DNA of 64,000 nt, from positions 1-64,000 of the forward strand of contig NZ_JMKI01000031.1 of NCBI RefSeq assembly GCF_000712295.1, given 5' to 3'. The notes below the pieces were generated by a model. It saw only the letters and a list, made by a program, of their open reading frames with translations. It was not told the origin of the DNA and ran no database searches. The translations under genes and the position numbers were made by a program. Below are positions 41,534 through 49,772 of this stretch, piece by piece. Every line of letters begins with the position of its first letter. Positions within the stretch are counted from its first letter, which is position 1. The stretch comes from Synergistes jonesii. GTDB lineage: Bacteria; Synergistota; Synergistia; Synergistales; Synergistaceae.

Positions 41534-42568
41534 CTATACGGCCTCCATGATTTTTGGCAGCGCCGCCTTGACTACGTCGACGCCGCGCAAAAATTCTTTT
41601 ATGGGAATCTGCTCGTCGAGGCTGTGGTCGTATTTCGAATCCCCCGGGCCGTAGGCGCCCATCGGGCAGCCCCACACGGAGAGGACGTTGAAGTCGCAGG
41701 TGCCCTGCTTAGCGAGGATGCGCGGAGGTTCGCCGGAGACTTCGCGGATCGCGGAGCGGAACGCGCGTATCACCGGGTCCGATTTATGTACCTCGTGCGG
41801 CGGCACATACTCGATTATTTTGAGCCCGACGCCGAAGGCCGCGGCCGTTTCGCCGAGCACCATTTCGAGTTCCCGCTGTTCCGCGCCTATCGGGGTGCGG
41901 AGGTCCATCGTTATCGTCGCGTAGCGCTTTCCGGCCTCGCGCCCCTCCATCTCCATCACCGCTATCGAATAGCCCTTGCCCATGTTCTTCGTTATCTGCT
42001 CCATCGACGCGGAGGCGAGCACCGCGGCCGTCATGGGCCCCGGGCTTCCGGAGCGGTGCGCGCCGCCGTCCTCCGCGAAGAAGGAGAATAGTATCCTGCC
42101 CCGGTACGACAGCGCGACGCTCTGAGAGCCCGTCGGCTCGCCCACTACGAGCGCCGCCGGCTCGTGCAGCGGCATGCGGAAGCGCGCGCCGCGCGAATCT
42201 ATCTCCTCGCCGACCGCGCCGACGAAGGTGAGGCGCCAGTCGTGCGGTATTTCCACAGCCCCGCCTCCGACGGCGAGGGCGCAGCAGGGGCTCTTCGCGT
42301 CGACCGCTCCGCGTCCGACGATCCTTTCCTCGTCGACGTGGAACTCCGGCCCGCCGGGCACTGTGTCGATGTGGCTCAGAAGCACGAGCTCCTTGTCGCC
42401 GCCGCCGCGCGTCGCGATCACGGAACCGACGCCGTCCAGATGCGACGTCTCCCAGCCGAAGCGCGGCAGGCGGTCGGCGAGCATCCTCGCGGCGTCGGCC
42501 TCTTCGCGCGTCGGGCTGGGCACGGCGACCATGTCGACCAGAAGCCCCACCGATTCGGGAAGCCTCAT
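41534..42568 (-). CDS. lysK: LysW-carrier lysine/ornithine hydrolase LysK
   Basis: M20 zinc peptidase that releases lysine (or ornithine) from the LysW C-terminus, the final step. 344 residues from ATG 42568; the longer frame to 42706 runs back through lysJ. Metal ligands are in LLSHIDTVPGG (HxD), GRGAVDAKSP (Asp) and GAVGEEIDSRGA (paired Glu), with AKQGTCDFNVLSVWG and the final His in KYDHSLDEQ. The ATG overlaps the lysJ stop by four bases. It is the last gene of the lys cluster. Confidence 0.9.
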   Translation of the reverse strand: MRLPESVGLLVDMVAVPSPTREEADAARMLADRLPRFGWETSHLDGVGSVIATRGGGDKELVLLSHIDTVPGGPEFHVDEERIVGRGAVDAKSPCCALAVGGGAVEIPHDWRLTFVGAVGEEIDSRGARFRMPLHEPAALVVGEPTGSQSVALSYRGRILFSFFAEDGGAHRSGSPGPMTAAVLASASMEQITKNMGKGYSIAVMEMEGREAGKRYATITMDLRTPIGAEQRELEMVLGETAAAFGVGLKIIEYVPPHEVHKSDPVIRAFRSAIREVSGEPPRILAKQGTCDFNVLSVWGCPMGAYGPGDSKYDHSLDEQIPIKEFLRGVDVVKAALPKIMEAV

Positions 42569-43710
42569 CTGGCGCCGCCTCCCATTTCTTTCATCGTCTT
42601 TTCGAATATATCGACGGCGGCGAACGCCGTCTCCTCCGTCACCGCGAAGGAGGGTAGGAAGCGCACGACGCGCGGCCCGGCGGCCGAGGAAAGCAGGCCG
42701 CGCCACTGCAGCGCCCTGACTATCTCCTGCGACGCGCCTTTAGTCTCGGCGCCTATCAGCAGCCCCCTGCCGCGCACGGCCGCGACGCCGGGGATGTCTC
42801 TCTTTGAAATCTCAGAACAGATCAGCTCGCCCATCTTAGCGGCGTGGGCGCAGAGATTTTTTTCCTTTATGTATTTCAACGCCGCGAGCGCGACGTTCAT
42901 CGCCAGTTCGTTGCCGCCGTAGGTCGAGCCGTGCGAATGAGGGGGGAAGTCGCCGAGCTCTTCGCGCCATATCGCGGCTCCTACGGCCATTCCTCCGGCG
43001 AGCCCCTTCGCGACGCAGACGACGTCCGGCGAAAGCCCCGCACCCTGCGACGCGAAGAAGGCGCCGCAGCGCCCGAGGCCGCTCTGAACTTCGTCGGCGA
43101 CGAGAAAAGCCCCGTTGGCGCGGCACGCTTCGCTTATCGCGCGCCCTACTTCTGGCGGGATAGGATAGACGCCGCCTTCGCCCTGCACCGGCTCGACGAA
43201 GACGGCGAGGGTCTCTTCGGAGATTTTTGCGGGGATCTCCTCCGGAGCATAGTGTTTGACGGCCGGTATAAGCGCGGCAAACGGCGCGCGGTATTTCGGG
43301 TTGAAGGTGAGGCCGAGCGAACCGCAGCTGCGCCCGTGGAACGCGCGGCGGCAGGCGATTATCTCGCGGCGTCCACCCTTTAGCGCGGCGGCGAGCTTGA
43401 GCGCCGCCTCTATGGCCTCCGTGCCGCTGTTGCAGAAGAAGACCCGCCCTCCGCCGATTTCCTCCGCCAGAAGCCTGGCCGCCTCTTCGCGCGCCGGAGA
43501 TTCGCAGCCGGCGCCGGAGCTCCATATCCCGTGAGCGGCGCGGCAGAGAGCGTCGACGAGCGCAGGGGCGCCGTGTCCGAAGAGCGCTGCACCGTGCCCG
43601 TTGAAGAAGTCGATGTAGCGGCGTCCGTTTCCGTCCCAGACGTATGCGCCTTCGCCGCGCACGAGCGAGACGCCGCGCCCGCCGTAGAGCGAGCTCAGCG
43701 CGCGAAGCAT
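42565..43710 (-). CDS. lysJ: LysW-semialdehyde aminotransferase LysJ
   Basis: Class III aminotransferase, 381 residues, converting the LysW-bound semialdehyde to the amine. PLP Lys is in DVVCVAKGLAGGMAVGA, and other class III blocks are FFCNSGTEAIEAALKLA, AFHGRSCGSLGLT, VEPVQGEGGVYP and LVADEVQSGLGRCG. It overlaps lysZ by 16 bases and lysK by four. ArgD is the nearest alternative, but the lysW context favours LysJ. Confidence 0.9.
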   Translation of the reverse strand: MLRALSSLYGGRGVSLVRGEGAYVWDGNGRRYIDFFNGHGAALFGHGAPALVDALCRAAHGIWSSGAGCESPAREEAARLLAEEIGGGRVFFCNSGTEAIEAALKLAAALKGGRREIIACRRAFHGRSCGSLGLTFNPKYRAPFAALIPAVKHYAPEEIPAKISEETLAVFVEPVQGEGGVYPIPPEVGRAISEACRANGAFLVADEVQSGLGRCGAFFASQGAGLSPDVVCVAKGLAGGMAVGAAIWREELGDFPPHSHGSTYGGNELAMNVALAALKYIKEKNLCAHAAKMGELICSEISKRDIPGVAAVRGRGLLIGAETKGASQEIVRALQWRGLLSSAAGPRVVRFLPSFAVTEETAFAAVDIFEKTMKEMGGGAR

Positions 43711-44504
43711 GTCGAATTCCCCCCGAATGCGTTCGCGATCGGCTCCTTGACGCGCCCGTCCGCGATGTAGACCTTCGGCACCGAGAGATCGAGCGCCTCG
43801 CGACAGGCGACGAGCTTGCGTTTCATGCCGCCCTGCGCGTAATGCTCGAGGATGTCCCAGTCGGCGAGGCGGCCGCTTTTGATAAGGGTCGACTCGTCGC
43901 CGGCGCTTTTCAGCAGCCCGGCGACGTTCGAGAGAATCACCAGCGCTTCGGCGTTCACGGCCGCCGCGATCCGGGCGGCGAGCCTGTCGCCGTCGACGTT
44001 CAGCGATATTCCGAGCTCGGCGTCGAGCGCGAGGGGCGGGACCACCGGCACAAGCCCCTTATCCAGCGCCGCGGCGAAGGGGCGTGCCTCCGTTTTCGTC
44101 ACGGTGCCGCTGTAGTTGCCGCGCAGGATGCGCGTCCTCCCGTTCGCGCATTCGCGCAGAAAATCCTTGCGCTCCGCTTCGGCGTGACCCTCCCTCTCGG
44201 GGTCGAAGAGCTCCGGCTTCGCACCGCGCGCCGAAAGCTCCTCCGCGATGCTCGCGCCGTAAGAGAGCGCCGCGTCGCGAAAAACGGCGCGCTCACGTTC
44301 GCCGACGAAGCGGCTCTTGTAGCCGGATGGGCTCGTCACCATGCGGACATCTATCCCGCGTTCCGCACAGAGCGCGTCCATCGCACCGCTCGCTCCGTGT
44401 ACGACGATCCAGCGCTCGCCGCCGCGCGTCCTGCGCGCTATCTCATCCGCCAGCGGCCCTACCGCGTTCCCCGCGGCGCCGCCTATCTTGACAACTCCGA
44501 TCAT
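43695..44504 (-). CDS. lysZ: LysW-aminoadipate/glutamate 6-kinase LysZ
   Basis: Amino acid kinase of the ArgB family, 269 residues, phosphorylating the side-chain carboxylate of the LysW-linked amino acid. The N-terminal VVKIGGAAGNAVGPLADEIA carries the KIGG phosphate motif, with VVHGASGAMDAL and the substrate-binding LNVDGDRLAARIAAAVNAEA. KSAGDESTLIK and GGMKRKLVACREAL are the usual C-terminal parts. It is 16 bases after the lysY stop and overlaps lysJ. Confidence 0.9.
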   Translation of the reverse strand: MIGVVKIGGAAGNAVGPLADEIARRTRGGERWIVVHGASGAMDALCAERGIDVRMVTSPSGYKSRFVGERERAVFRDAALSYGASIAEELSARGAKPELFDPEREGHAEAERKDFLRECANGRTRILRGNYSGTVTKTEARPFAAALDKGLVPVVPPLALDAELGISLNVDGDRLAARIAAAVNAEALVILSNVAGLLKSAGDESTLIKSGRLADWDILEHYAQGGMKRKLVACREALDLSVPKVYIADGRVKEPIANAFGGNSTCFAR

Positions 44505-44520
44505 TTCAAAAGCTTCCTCT

Positions 44521-45570
44521 CTATGCCGGGTAAAGGGGCATCATATCGAGCCCGCAGATCTCGGGCAGCCCCGTCATCAGATTCGCGCACTGCACGGCGG
44601 AGCCGGCCGCGCCCTTCATCAAATTGTCTATAGCCGAGGCGGCGATCATGCGGCGCCCGTCTTCGGCGAGCATAAAGCCCGTCAGGACGCGGTTGCTGCC
44701 GAGCACGAAGCGTGGGTCGGGTATGCGGAAGTGCGTCGGCTTCGCCGGAGTGAATGAGACGAAGGGCTCGTCGTTCCAGGCGCTCCTGTAAAGCTTCCAG
44801 AGGTCTGCTTCGCGCAGCCGCTCCTTCAGCGTCACGTGCGCGAGGCACTGGATGCCGCGCACGAGCTCGACGGCGGTGACGCCGAGCGTGAACGACGAGA
44901 GCGGCAGCGAAAGCTCCTGCGTCACCTCGGCCGCGTGGCGGTGTACGAACGGCGTCACGACGCGCAGCGCGCGGCTGCGCACGGAATGGGCCGAGCCTTC
45001 GTCGGCTACGGCGCCGCTCTCCGAAGAGCCCACGCGGCACTCGACGCGCGCCTCCTCTATCGCCCCGGCGCGGGCTACCGGGAGCAGTGCCGTTATCGTA
45101 GCCGCGGCGTTGCAACCGACGCCGGAGACGAGGCGCGCCTGCGCTATTTCGGCCCTGTGCAGTTCGGGCAGCCCGTAGGCCGCCTCCGCGAGATACTGCG
45201 GTGCGGGATGCTCTACGCCGTACCATTTTTTGTATTCCTCGGCGCTCTTCAGGCGGAAGTCCGCCGATAAATCGACGACCTTCTGGCCGGCTTCGAGCAG
45301 CCGCGCCGCGATCTGCGCCGACGCGCGGTGCGGCAGCGCGAGGAAGGCGACGGCCGGAGAGAGAGAAACCGCGTCGTCCGGCGAAATAAAATCCATCCCG
45401 TTGTAGACGTGGCGCAGATGCGGATGCGCCGCGCCGACCGCCGTGCCGGCCTTCGAGCGCGACACGGCGCCCACGGCCTCGAAGCGCGGATGGCGCGCGA
45501 TGATGCGAAGCAGCTCGGCGCCGGCATAGCCAGTCGCGCCCCATATCGTTACCGGAATCTTTTCGTTCAT
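44521..45570 (-). CDS. lysY: LysW-phosphate reductase LysY (ArgC-like)
   Basis: NADPH-dependent reductase of 349 residues that turns the LysW-linked acyl phosphate into the semialdehyde. The Rossmann start is IPVTIWGATGYAGAELLRII. The catalytic Cys is in VSGVGCNAAATITALLPVAR and the C-terminal His region follows FTLGVTAVELVRGIQCLAHV. GAGGGG precedes ATG 45570. It is separated from lysX by a 200-base leader with a terminator, so its expression and that of lysZJK is probably attenuated. Confidence 0.9.
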   Translation of the reverse strand: MNEKIPVTIWGATGYAGAELLRIIARHPRFEAVGAVSRSKAGTAVGAAHPHLRHVYNGMDFISPDDAVSLSPAVAFLALPHRASAQIAARLLEAGQKVVDLSADFRLKSAEEYKKWYGVEHPAPQYLAEAAYGLPELHRAEIAQARLVSGVGCNAAATITALLPVARAGAIEEARVECRVGSSESGAVADEGSAHSVRSRALRVVTPFVHRHAAEVTQELSLPLSSFTLGVTAVELVRGIQCLAHVTLKERLREADLWKLYRSAWNDEPFVSFTPAKPTHFRIPDPRFVLGSNRVLTGFMLAEDGRRMIAASAIDNLMKGAAGSAVQCANLMTGLPEICGLDMMPLYPA

Positions 45571-45599
45571 ATCTCAACACCCCTCAAAAATTCTGCAAT

Positions 45600-45632
45600 A
45601 AAAAAACCCGCTTCCTCTCGGATGCGGGCCGC
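45600..45632 (-). terminator. Terminator hairpin in the lysY leader (attenuator)
   Basis: On the minus strand CCCGCATCC, a GAGA loop and GGAAGCGGG form a nine-pair stem with one mismatch, followed by seven T residues. It lies 30 bases before lysY, inside an otherwise co-directional cluster, so it is a conditional terminator rather than an operon end. Confidence 0.8.
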
Positions 45633-45658
45633 GCTTTTGCCATATCCACCAGGTCACG

Positions 45659-45766
45659 TCAGACCGGCACGGCAGAAACCCACGACCCATCCTGCAGGCG
45701 CTTTATTCCGCGCTTGCATTTGTTCCCGAGCTTTATTGCCGCAAAAACCGTTTCACGATGCAGCAT
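45659..45766 (-). CDS. Candidate 35-residue leader peptide of the lysYZJK attenuator
   Basis: ATG 45766 to TGA 45659, starting three bases after the lysX stop, with GAGGG upstream. It has four Lys and three Arg codons, and residues 16-23 read K-C-K-R-G-I-K-R. It ends about 27 bases before the terminator stem. Bases GGATGGG within codons 25-27 can pair with the CATCC/CC part of the terminator's 5' arm. This is the architecture of a ribosome-stalling attenuator. Translation is not proven. Confidence 0.5.
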   Translation of the reverse strand: MLHRETVFAAIKLGNKCKRGIKRLQDGSWVSAVPV

Positions 45767-45769
45767 GAT

Positions 45770-46609
45770 TCACTTTTCCCTCAAGCTCCAAGCCGTCTCG
45801 ACCACCGCGCCGGGTATGTCGACCCCCGTCGGCTCTATCGAGTTGCGGAACTCCCCGCCGTCGTTGACCTCGTTCACGAGCCAGCGCCCCTGCGATCTGA
45901 AAAGATCCGCCGCGAGGAAGCCTCCGCCTATGGCGGCGTGCACCGAGCGCAGCAGGGAAGTCATCTCGCCGTCGAGCGGAAGGTTGGAGGCCGACGCGCC
46001 GCGCGCGGTGTTAGTGATCCAATGTTCGCTCGCGCGCGCGATGGCGCATATCGGTTCGCCTCCGACGACGAAAGCGCGCGCGTCGAAGCTCCCCTTGTCG
46101 ACGAATTCCTGGATGTAAAAGGTGTTGTGTATCGCCCCGAGCATGGATTTATGCTCGAATACCGCCTCGGCGCATTCGCGGTCGTTGATTTTGGCGAGCA
46201 GCCTCCCCCAGCTGCCGGAGACCGGCTTGCAGACGACCGGGTAGCCCATCGCTTCGGCCGCGGCGAGAGCCCCCTCCTGCGAAAAGGCTACAGAAAATTT
46301 CGGCTGCGGGACGCCCGCCTCCGCCAGCACGACGGAAGTCGTGAGCTTGTTGCCGCACACCTCCGCCACGCGCGAAGGATTTACGAGCGTGACGCCCTGC
46401 ATCTCCAGCATCCTTGTGACGCCTTCGTTCTGGTTGTGCGAAACGCAGCGCGCGAGCACGACGTCCCCCTCGGAGCAGAAGCGTTCGCTCCCGAAGAGCG
46501 CGTCGCTCACGTTGCGCAGCTCGCAGGGTATGCCTCTGCGGTCGGCCGCCTCCTTGAGCAGCTTCTCTTCCGCGCGCAGGCGCGTGAAAAGGATTCTCAG
46601 CGCCGGCAC
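45770..46609 (-). CDS. lysX: LysW-glutamate/aminoadipate ligase LysX
   Basis: ATP-grasp ligase of 279 residues that joins the substrate amino group to the C-terminal Glu of LysW. The start is GTG 46609 (VPALRILFTRLRAEEKLLKE), one base after the lysW stop, with GGAGAG upstream; the longer frame runs back through lysW. RimK-type features are VNPSRVAEVCGNKLTTSVVL, YPVVCKPVSGSWGRLLAKI, FYIQEFVDKGSFDARAFVVG and the metal site FLAADLFRSQGRWLVNEVND. Whether it uses aminoadipate (LysX) or glutamate (ArgX) cannot be decided here. Confidence 0.9.
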   Translation of the reverse strand: MPALRILFTRLRAEEKLLKEAADRRGIPCELRNVSDALFGSERFCSEGDVVLARCVSHNQNEGVTRMLEMQGVTLVNPSRVAEVCGNKLTTSVVLAEAGVPQPKFSVAFSQEGALAAAEAMGYPVVCKPVSGSWGRLLAKINDRECAEAVFEHKSMLGAIHNTFYIQEFVDKGSFDARAFVVGGEPICAIARASEHWITNTARGASASNLPLDGEMTSLLRSVHAAIGGGFLAADLFRSQGRWLVNEVNDGGEFRNSIEPTGVDIPGAVVETAWSLREK

Positions 46610-46610
46610 G

Positions 46611-46778
46611 CTACTCTCCCCAGTCTTCCTGCACCTGCGGCGCCTCTTCGACCGCCGGCGGCTCCAGCGATACGACTTCGAGCTCGGTGCCGCAGTCCTG
46701 GCAGACGACCAATTCGCCCTCGCAGCAATTTTCCGGAAGGGACACATCCGCCTCGCATACTACGCATTTCACGTTCAT
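46611..46778 (-). CDS. lysW: Amino-group carrier protein LysW
   Basis: 55 residues from ATG 46778, with GGGGG upstream. Zinc-finger cysteines are in VKCVVCEADVSL and LVVCQDCGTELEV, followed by an acidic tail ending in EDWGE, the hallmark C-terminus whose last Glu carries the biosynthetic intermediate. It is small, acidic and soluble. It heads the cluster lysW-lysX-[attenuator]-lysY-lysZ-lysJ-lysK. Confidence 0.95.
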   Translation of the reverse strand: MNVKCVVCEADVSLPENCCEGELVVCQDCGTELEVVSLEPPAVEEAPQVQEDWGE

Positions 46779-47036
46779 TGAAAATACCCCCATTAAAATA
46801 TATTTTTTAAATCAAATAATATAAACTTTTAATCTTATATATTCTGACTAAATTGCTTTTTAGGGACCCCAAGAACGGCTAAAAGTAAATATCGTTCAAA
46901 AATGTCACCAAATAAAGCGAATAATCGCAGATAAATAATTAAAAGTTTATTTATCATGTTTCGGTATGATACTCCGAACTTTTGATTTGTCAATAGCCGA
47001 AAATTAAGGCAAAGTGGATCGCCTCCGCTCTCCGGC
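46779..47036. other. lysW leader and promoter region
   Basis: AT-rich. From the promoter at 46966-46993 a leader of about 180 bases runs to lysW. It contains a hydrophobic 40-codon frame (ATG about 46957, stop 46835) without a ribosome site, which I do not call as a gene. No terminator was seen in the leader. Confidence 0.4.
46966..46993 (-). promoter_or_regulatory. Promoter of the lysW cluster
   Basis: On the minus strand a consensus TTGACA (46988-46993) and TATCAT (46966-46971) are 16 bases apart. This is the best sigma-70 match in the cluster. Confidence 0.65.
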
Positions 47037-47078
47037 AAAAAAATTCCGGCGGGGCTTGCCGAAGCGCCTCCGCCGGAA
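47037..47078 (-). terminator. Intrinsic terminator of the pxp operon
   Basis: TTCCGGCGG and CCGCCGGAA (47070-47078 with 47044-47052) form the stem; on the minus strand seven T residues follow (47037-47043). It lies about 45 bases past the DUF1445 stop. Confidence 0.75.
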
Positions 47079-47119
47079 CGTTGTCCGCCATATTTCCGTC
47101 GTGCCGGAGCGCGCGGCTT

Positions 47120-47935
47120 TTAAAAGACCGCGTAGTCCACGTCCTTCGGGTCGCCGATGAACATGTGTCCGGGTGCGTGCGTGATAGCGAAGGGCGGCTT
47201 GCTCTTCATGAGCACCGCCTGCGGCGTCACCCCGCAGGCCCAGAAGACCGGCGCCTCTCCTTCGCGAATCTCCACCGGCTCGCCGAAGTCCGGCTTGTCC
47301 ACGTCTTTGATGCCTATCGCCGCCGGCTCTCCGATCTGCACCGGCGCGCCGTGGACGGCGGGGAATCTTCCCGTCGCCAGCACGGCCTTGGGAATCTGCT
47401 CGTATTTGATCGGCCTCATGCTGACGACCATCGGCCCGCTCAAGCGTCCGGCCGGCCTGTTCTGGATGTTGGTTATGTACATCGGGACGTTGCGGTTCAT
47501 GTCGATGTGGCGTATCGGTATGCCGGCTTCGAGCAGCGCGCCCTCGAAGCTGAAGGAGCAGCCGAGCAGAAAGGCGACGAGATCCTCTCTCCAATATTTT
47601 TTTACGTCGGCCGGCTCGTCCGTGAGTTCGCCGTCCACCCATACGCGGTACTTGGGGATGTCTGTGCGCACGTCCGAGCCGGGCGCGATGAGCCTGGCTT
47701 CCCAGTCGCCCGGCTCGGTGACGTCGAGTATCGGGCACGGCTTAGGGTTGCGCTGCGCGAAGACGAGGAAGTCGTAAGCCCATTCCTTCGGCAGGACTAT
47801 CATGTTGGCCTGCACGTTGCAGTGACAGAGCCCCGACGTCGGGTAAGTCCATTCGTTTTCGCGGATCAATCTGCGCATCTCTTTCGGTTGTGTTGAATAA
47901 AAAGGCGTTACGTCAAATGGCAGCGTCATCCCCAT
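47120..47935 (-). CDS. DUF1445 putative hydro-lyase (YcsI-like)
   Basis: About 271 residues from ATG 47935 (GGAGG just upstream); ATG 47929 is an alternative. Family stretches are SGLCHCNVQANMIVLPKEWA, FLLGCSFSFEGALLEAGIPI and the C-terminal WACGVTPQAVLMKSKPPFAI followed by THAPGHMFIGD. In Bacillus subtilis the relative ycsI sits with ycsF, kipI and kipA, the same set as here, which suggests a link to 5-oxoproline or D-glutamate metabolism. The enzymatic role is not proven. It overlaps pxpA. Confidence 0.88.
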   Translation of the reverse strand: MGMTLPFDVTPFYSTQPKEMRRLIRENEWTYPTSGLCHCNVQANMIVLPKEWAYDFLVFAQRNPKPCPILDVTEPGDWEARLIAPGSDVRTDIPKYRVWVDGELTDEPADVKKYWREDLVAFLLGCSFSFEGALLEAGIPIRHIDMNRNVPMYITNIQNRPAGRLSGPMVVSMRPIKYEQIPKAVLATGRFPAVHGAPVQIGEPAAIGIKDVDKPDFGEPVEIREGEAPVFWACGVTPQAVLMKSKPPFAITHAPGHMFIGDPKDVDYAVF

Positions 47936-48699
47936 ACTACCTCCTTCAGATTTGTCACCTTGACTCCCGCGCGCTCGAGCGCCGCGCGCACGGCTTTCGC
48001 CATTTCCACCGCTTCCGGCGTGTCGCCGTGCATGCATATGGAGTGCGGGCGGAATTTTATCACCGAACCGTCGATGGCTTCGACCGTTCCCTCGACGACC
48101 ATGCGCACGACCCGCGCGGCCGCGGCCTTCACGTCGCGGATGAGCGCGCCGGGCTGAGAACGCGGCACGAGCGAGCCGTCCGGCAGGTAGCCGCGGTCGG
48201 CGAAGGCTTCGGCGGCAAATGGCACGCCGAGCTCCGCGGCGGCCTTTTCAAATTCCGAGTTCGCAAGCCCCATGAGGATTACCCCCTCTCCCGAATCCTT
48301 CACGGCCTGCGCGATCGCCTTCGCGAGCGCGGCGTCCTTCGCGCCCTGGTTGTACATCGCGCCGTGCGGCTTCACGTGCTGAAGGACGAGGCCGTTCGCG
48401 CGGCAGAAGGCTTTGAGCGCGCCTATCTGGTACAGGCAGTCCGCGTACTCTTCGTCCGGCGTGCATTTCATATTCCTGCGCCCGAAGCCGACGAGGTCCG
48501 GATAGCCCGGATGGGCTCCGGCCGCGACTCCCCTCCGGGCGCAGGCTGTCAGCGTCTTTTGCATCACGAGCGGGTCTCCGGCGTGAAAGCCGCAGGCCAC
48601 GTTAGCCGAGGTCACAGCCTCCAATATCGCCGCGTCGTCGCCCATCTTATAGGCGCCGAAGCTCTCTCCGATGTCGCTGTTCAGATCTACCTTATACAT
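47926..48699 (-). CDS. pxpA: 5-oxoprolinase subunit A (LamB/YcsF family)
   Basis: 257 residues. PxpA works with PxpB and PxpC in ATP-dependent cleavage of 5-oxoproline to glutamate. Family motifs are DLNSDIGESFGAYKMGDD, ANVACGFHAGDPLVMQKTL, GAHPGYPDLVGFGRR, HVKPHGAMYNQ and RPHSICMHGDTPEAVE. AAAGGAG precedes ATG 48699, inside the end of pxpC. Confidence 0.93.
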   Translation of the reverse strand: MYKVDLNSDIGESFGAYKMGDDAAILEAVTSANVACGFHAGDPLVMQKTLTACARRGVAAGAHPGYPDLVGFGRRNMKCTPDEEYADCLYQIGALKAFCRANGLVLQHVKPHGAMYNQGAKDAALAKAIAQAVKDSGEGVILMGLANSEFEKAAAELGVPFAAEAFADRGYLPDGSLVPRSQPGALIRDVKAAAARVVRMVVEGTVEAIDGSVIKFRPHSICMHGDTPEAVEMAKAVRAALERAGVKVTNLKEVVWG

Positions 48700-48706
48700 T
48701 TTTGCC

Positions 48707-49771
48707 TCACTCCTTTAATATTTCTTCACAGCTTATATCGTACGTCTTTCCCTCCAGCGTGAGCCTGAAACTGCCGGAAAGAGGGCGCGCCGCGCCCGGG
48801 CCGCAGGAGACGTACGACAGGCGAAGCTCGCCCGCCCTATTCACGGCCGCGGCTATCCTCCTCTGCTCAAGGGCGCCCTCTTCGACGGATGCCGCGCGGA
48901 AGCGCACCTTAGTCCCCGGTACCTTCTGAACGAGAGACGCTATCGAGAGCGGAGTAAGGACGCCGATCTTAGTGTAGCCTCCGGTGGTCTGGCGGTCTGC
49001 GAGCATGATTATCGGCATGCCGTGCCCCGGTATCTGCACGGCGCCGAGCGGTATCGCGTCAGATACGATGTCCGCCCCCCTTTCCGTGTGCTCGACCTTC
49101 GGCCCCTCGAGGCGGCAGCCCATGCGGTCGGACTGCGCCGTCACGATATATTCCGATTCGAAGAGTACCTGCTTACCTTTATCGGTAAAAGCTTCCTCCT
49201 GCAGGCCGGTCATTATCGCAAGCGGCTCGCCGGCGGTATAGGCCGGGATCGCTTCCTCCGGCAGGCGGAAACCGTCTAGGCGCCGCCACAGTGGTGCCGG
49301 CTCGCCGCTATTTATCACGTCCCCGGCCTTGAGCGCGCGCCCTTCGATGCCTCCGATTTTCGCGCGCATGTAGGTCGAGCGGCTGCCCATAACGACAGGC
49401 GCCTCCACGCCTCCCGCGAGGCAGAGATAGCCGCGGCAGCCCTCTCCCTTCGAGCCGGAAAAGGATACCACGTCGCCCTTCGTCAGCACGACCGCCCGCC
49501 ATGAGCCGACGGTGCGCTCATTCACGGAAAAGCCGAGGTCGGCGCCGGTGAAGACCGCCGCGCCGCAGCCTATGACCTCCAACTCCGGCCCGATGAGCGT
49601 AACTTCGAGCGCGGCCGCCTCCTGCGGGTTGCCGAGCATCGCGTTGCCGAGCCTGAGCGCGGGGAGGTCCATAGCGCCGGCCACGGGCACGCCGCTGGAC
49701 TGATATCCCCAGCGTCCAAGGTCCTGCACCGAGGTCAGCATGCCGGGCTTTTTCACGACCAGTTCCATCAT
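48707..49771 (-). CDS. pxpC: 5-oxoprolinase subunit C (KipA / biotin-dependent carboxyltransferase family)
   Basis: 354 residues. N-terminal VKKPGMLTSVQDLGRWGYQS and GVPVAGAMDLPALRLGNAML are diagnostic, with PIIMLADRQTTGGYTKIGVL near the C-terminus. It probably forms the catalytic complex with PxpB. It starts one base after pxpB ends. Confidence 0.92.
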   Translation of the reverse strand: MMELVVKKPGMLTSVQDLGRWGYQSSGVPVAGAMDLPALRLGNAMLGNPQEAAALEVTLIGPELEVIGCGAAVFTGADLGFSVNERTVGSWRAVVLTKGDVVSFSGSKGEGCRGYLCLAGGVEAPVVMGSRSTYMRAKIGGIEGRALKAGDVINSGEPAPLWRRLDGFRLPEEAIPAYTAGEPLAIMTGLQEEAFTDKGKQVLFESEYIVTAQSDRMGCRLEGPKVEHTERGADIVSDAIPLGAVQIPGHGMPIIMLADRQTTGGYTKIGVLTPLSIASLVQKVPGTKVRFRAASVEEGALEQRRIAAAVNRAGELRLSYVSCGPGAARPLSGSFRLTLEGKTYDISCEEILKE

Positions 49772-49772
49772 C

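Noticed and set aside
41367-41675. Minus-strand frame ahead of merR and after lysK
   Set aside because: It mostly overlaps lysK in another frame and shows no family features.
45571-45769. T-box riboswitch in the lysY leader
   Set aside because: The leader has GGTGG and a terminator, but not the conserved GGTGGNACCGCG core. A leader-peptide attenuator fits better.
46835-46957. Hydrophobic 40-codon frame in the lysW leader
   Set aside because: No ribosome site, and AT-rich DNA gives such frames by chance; not called as a gene.
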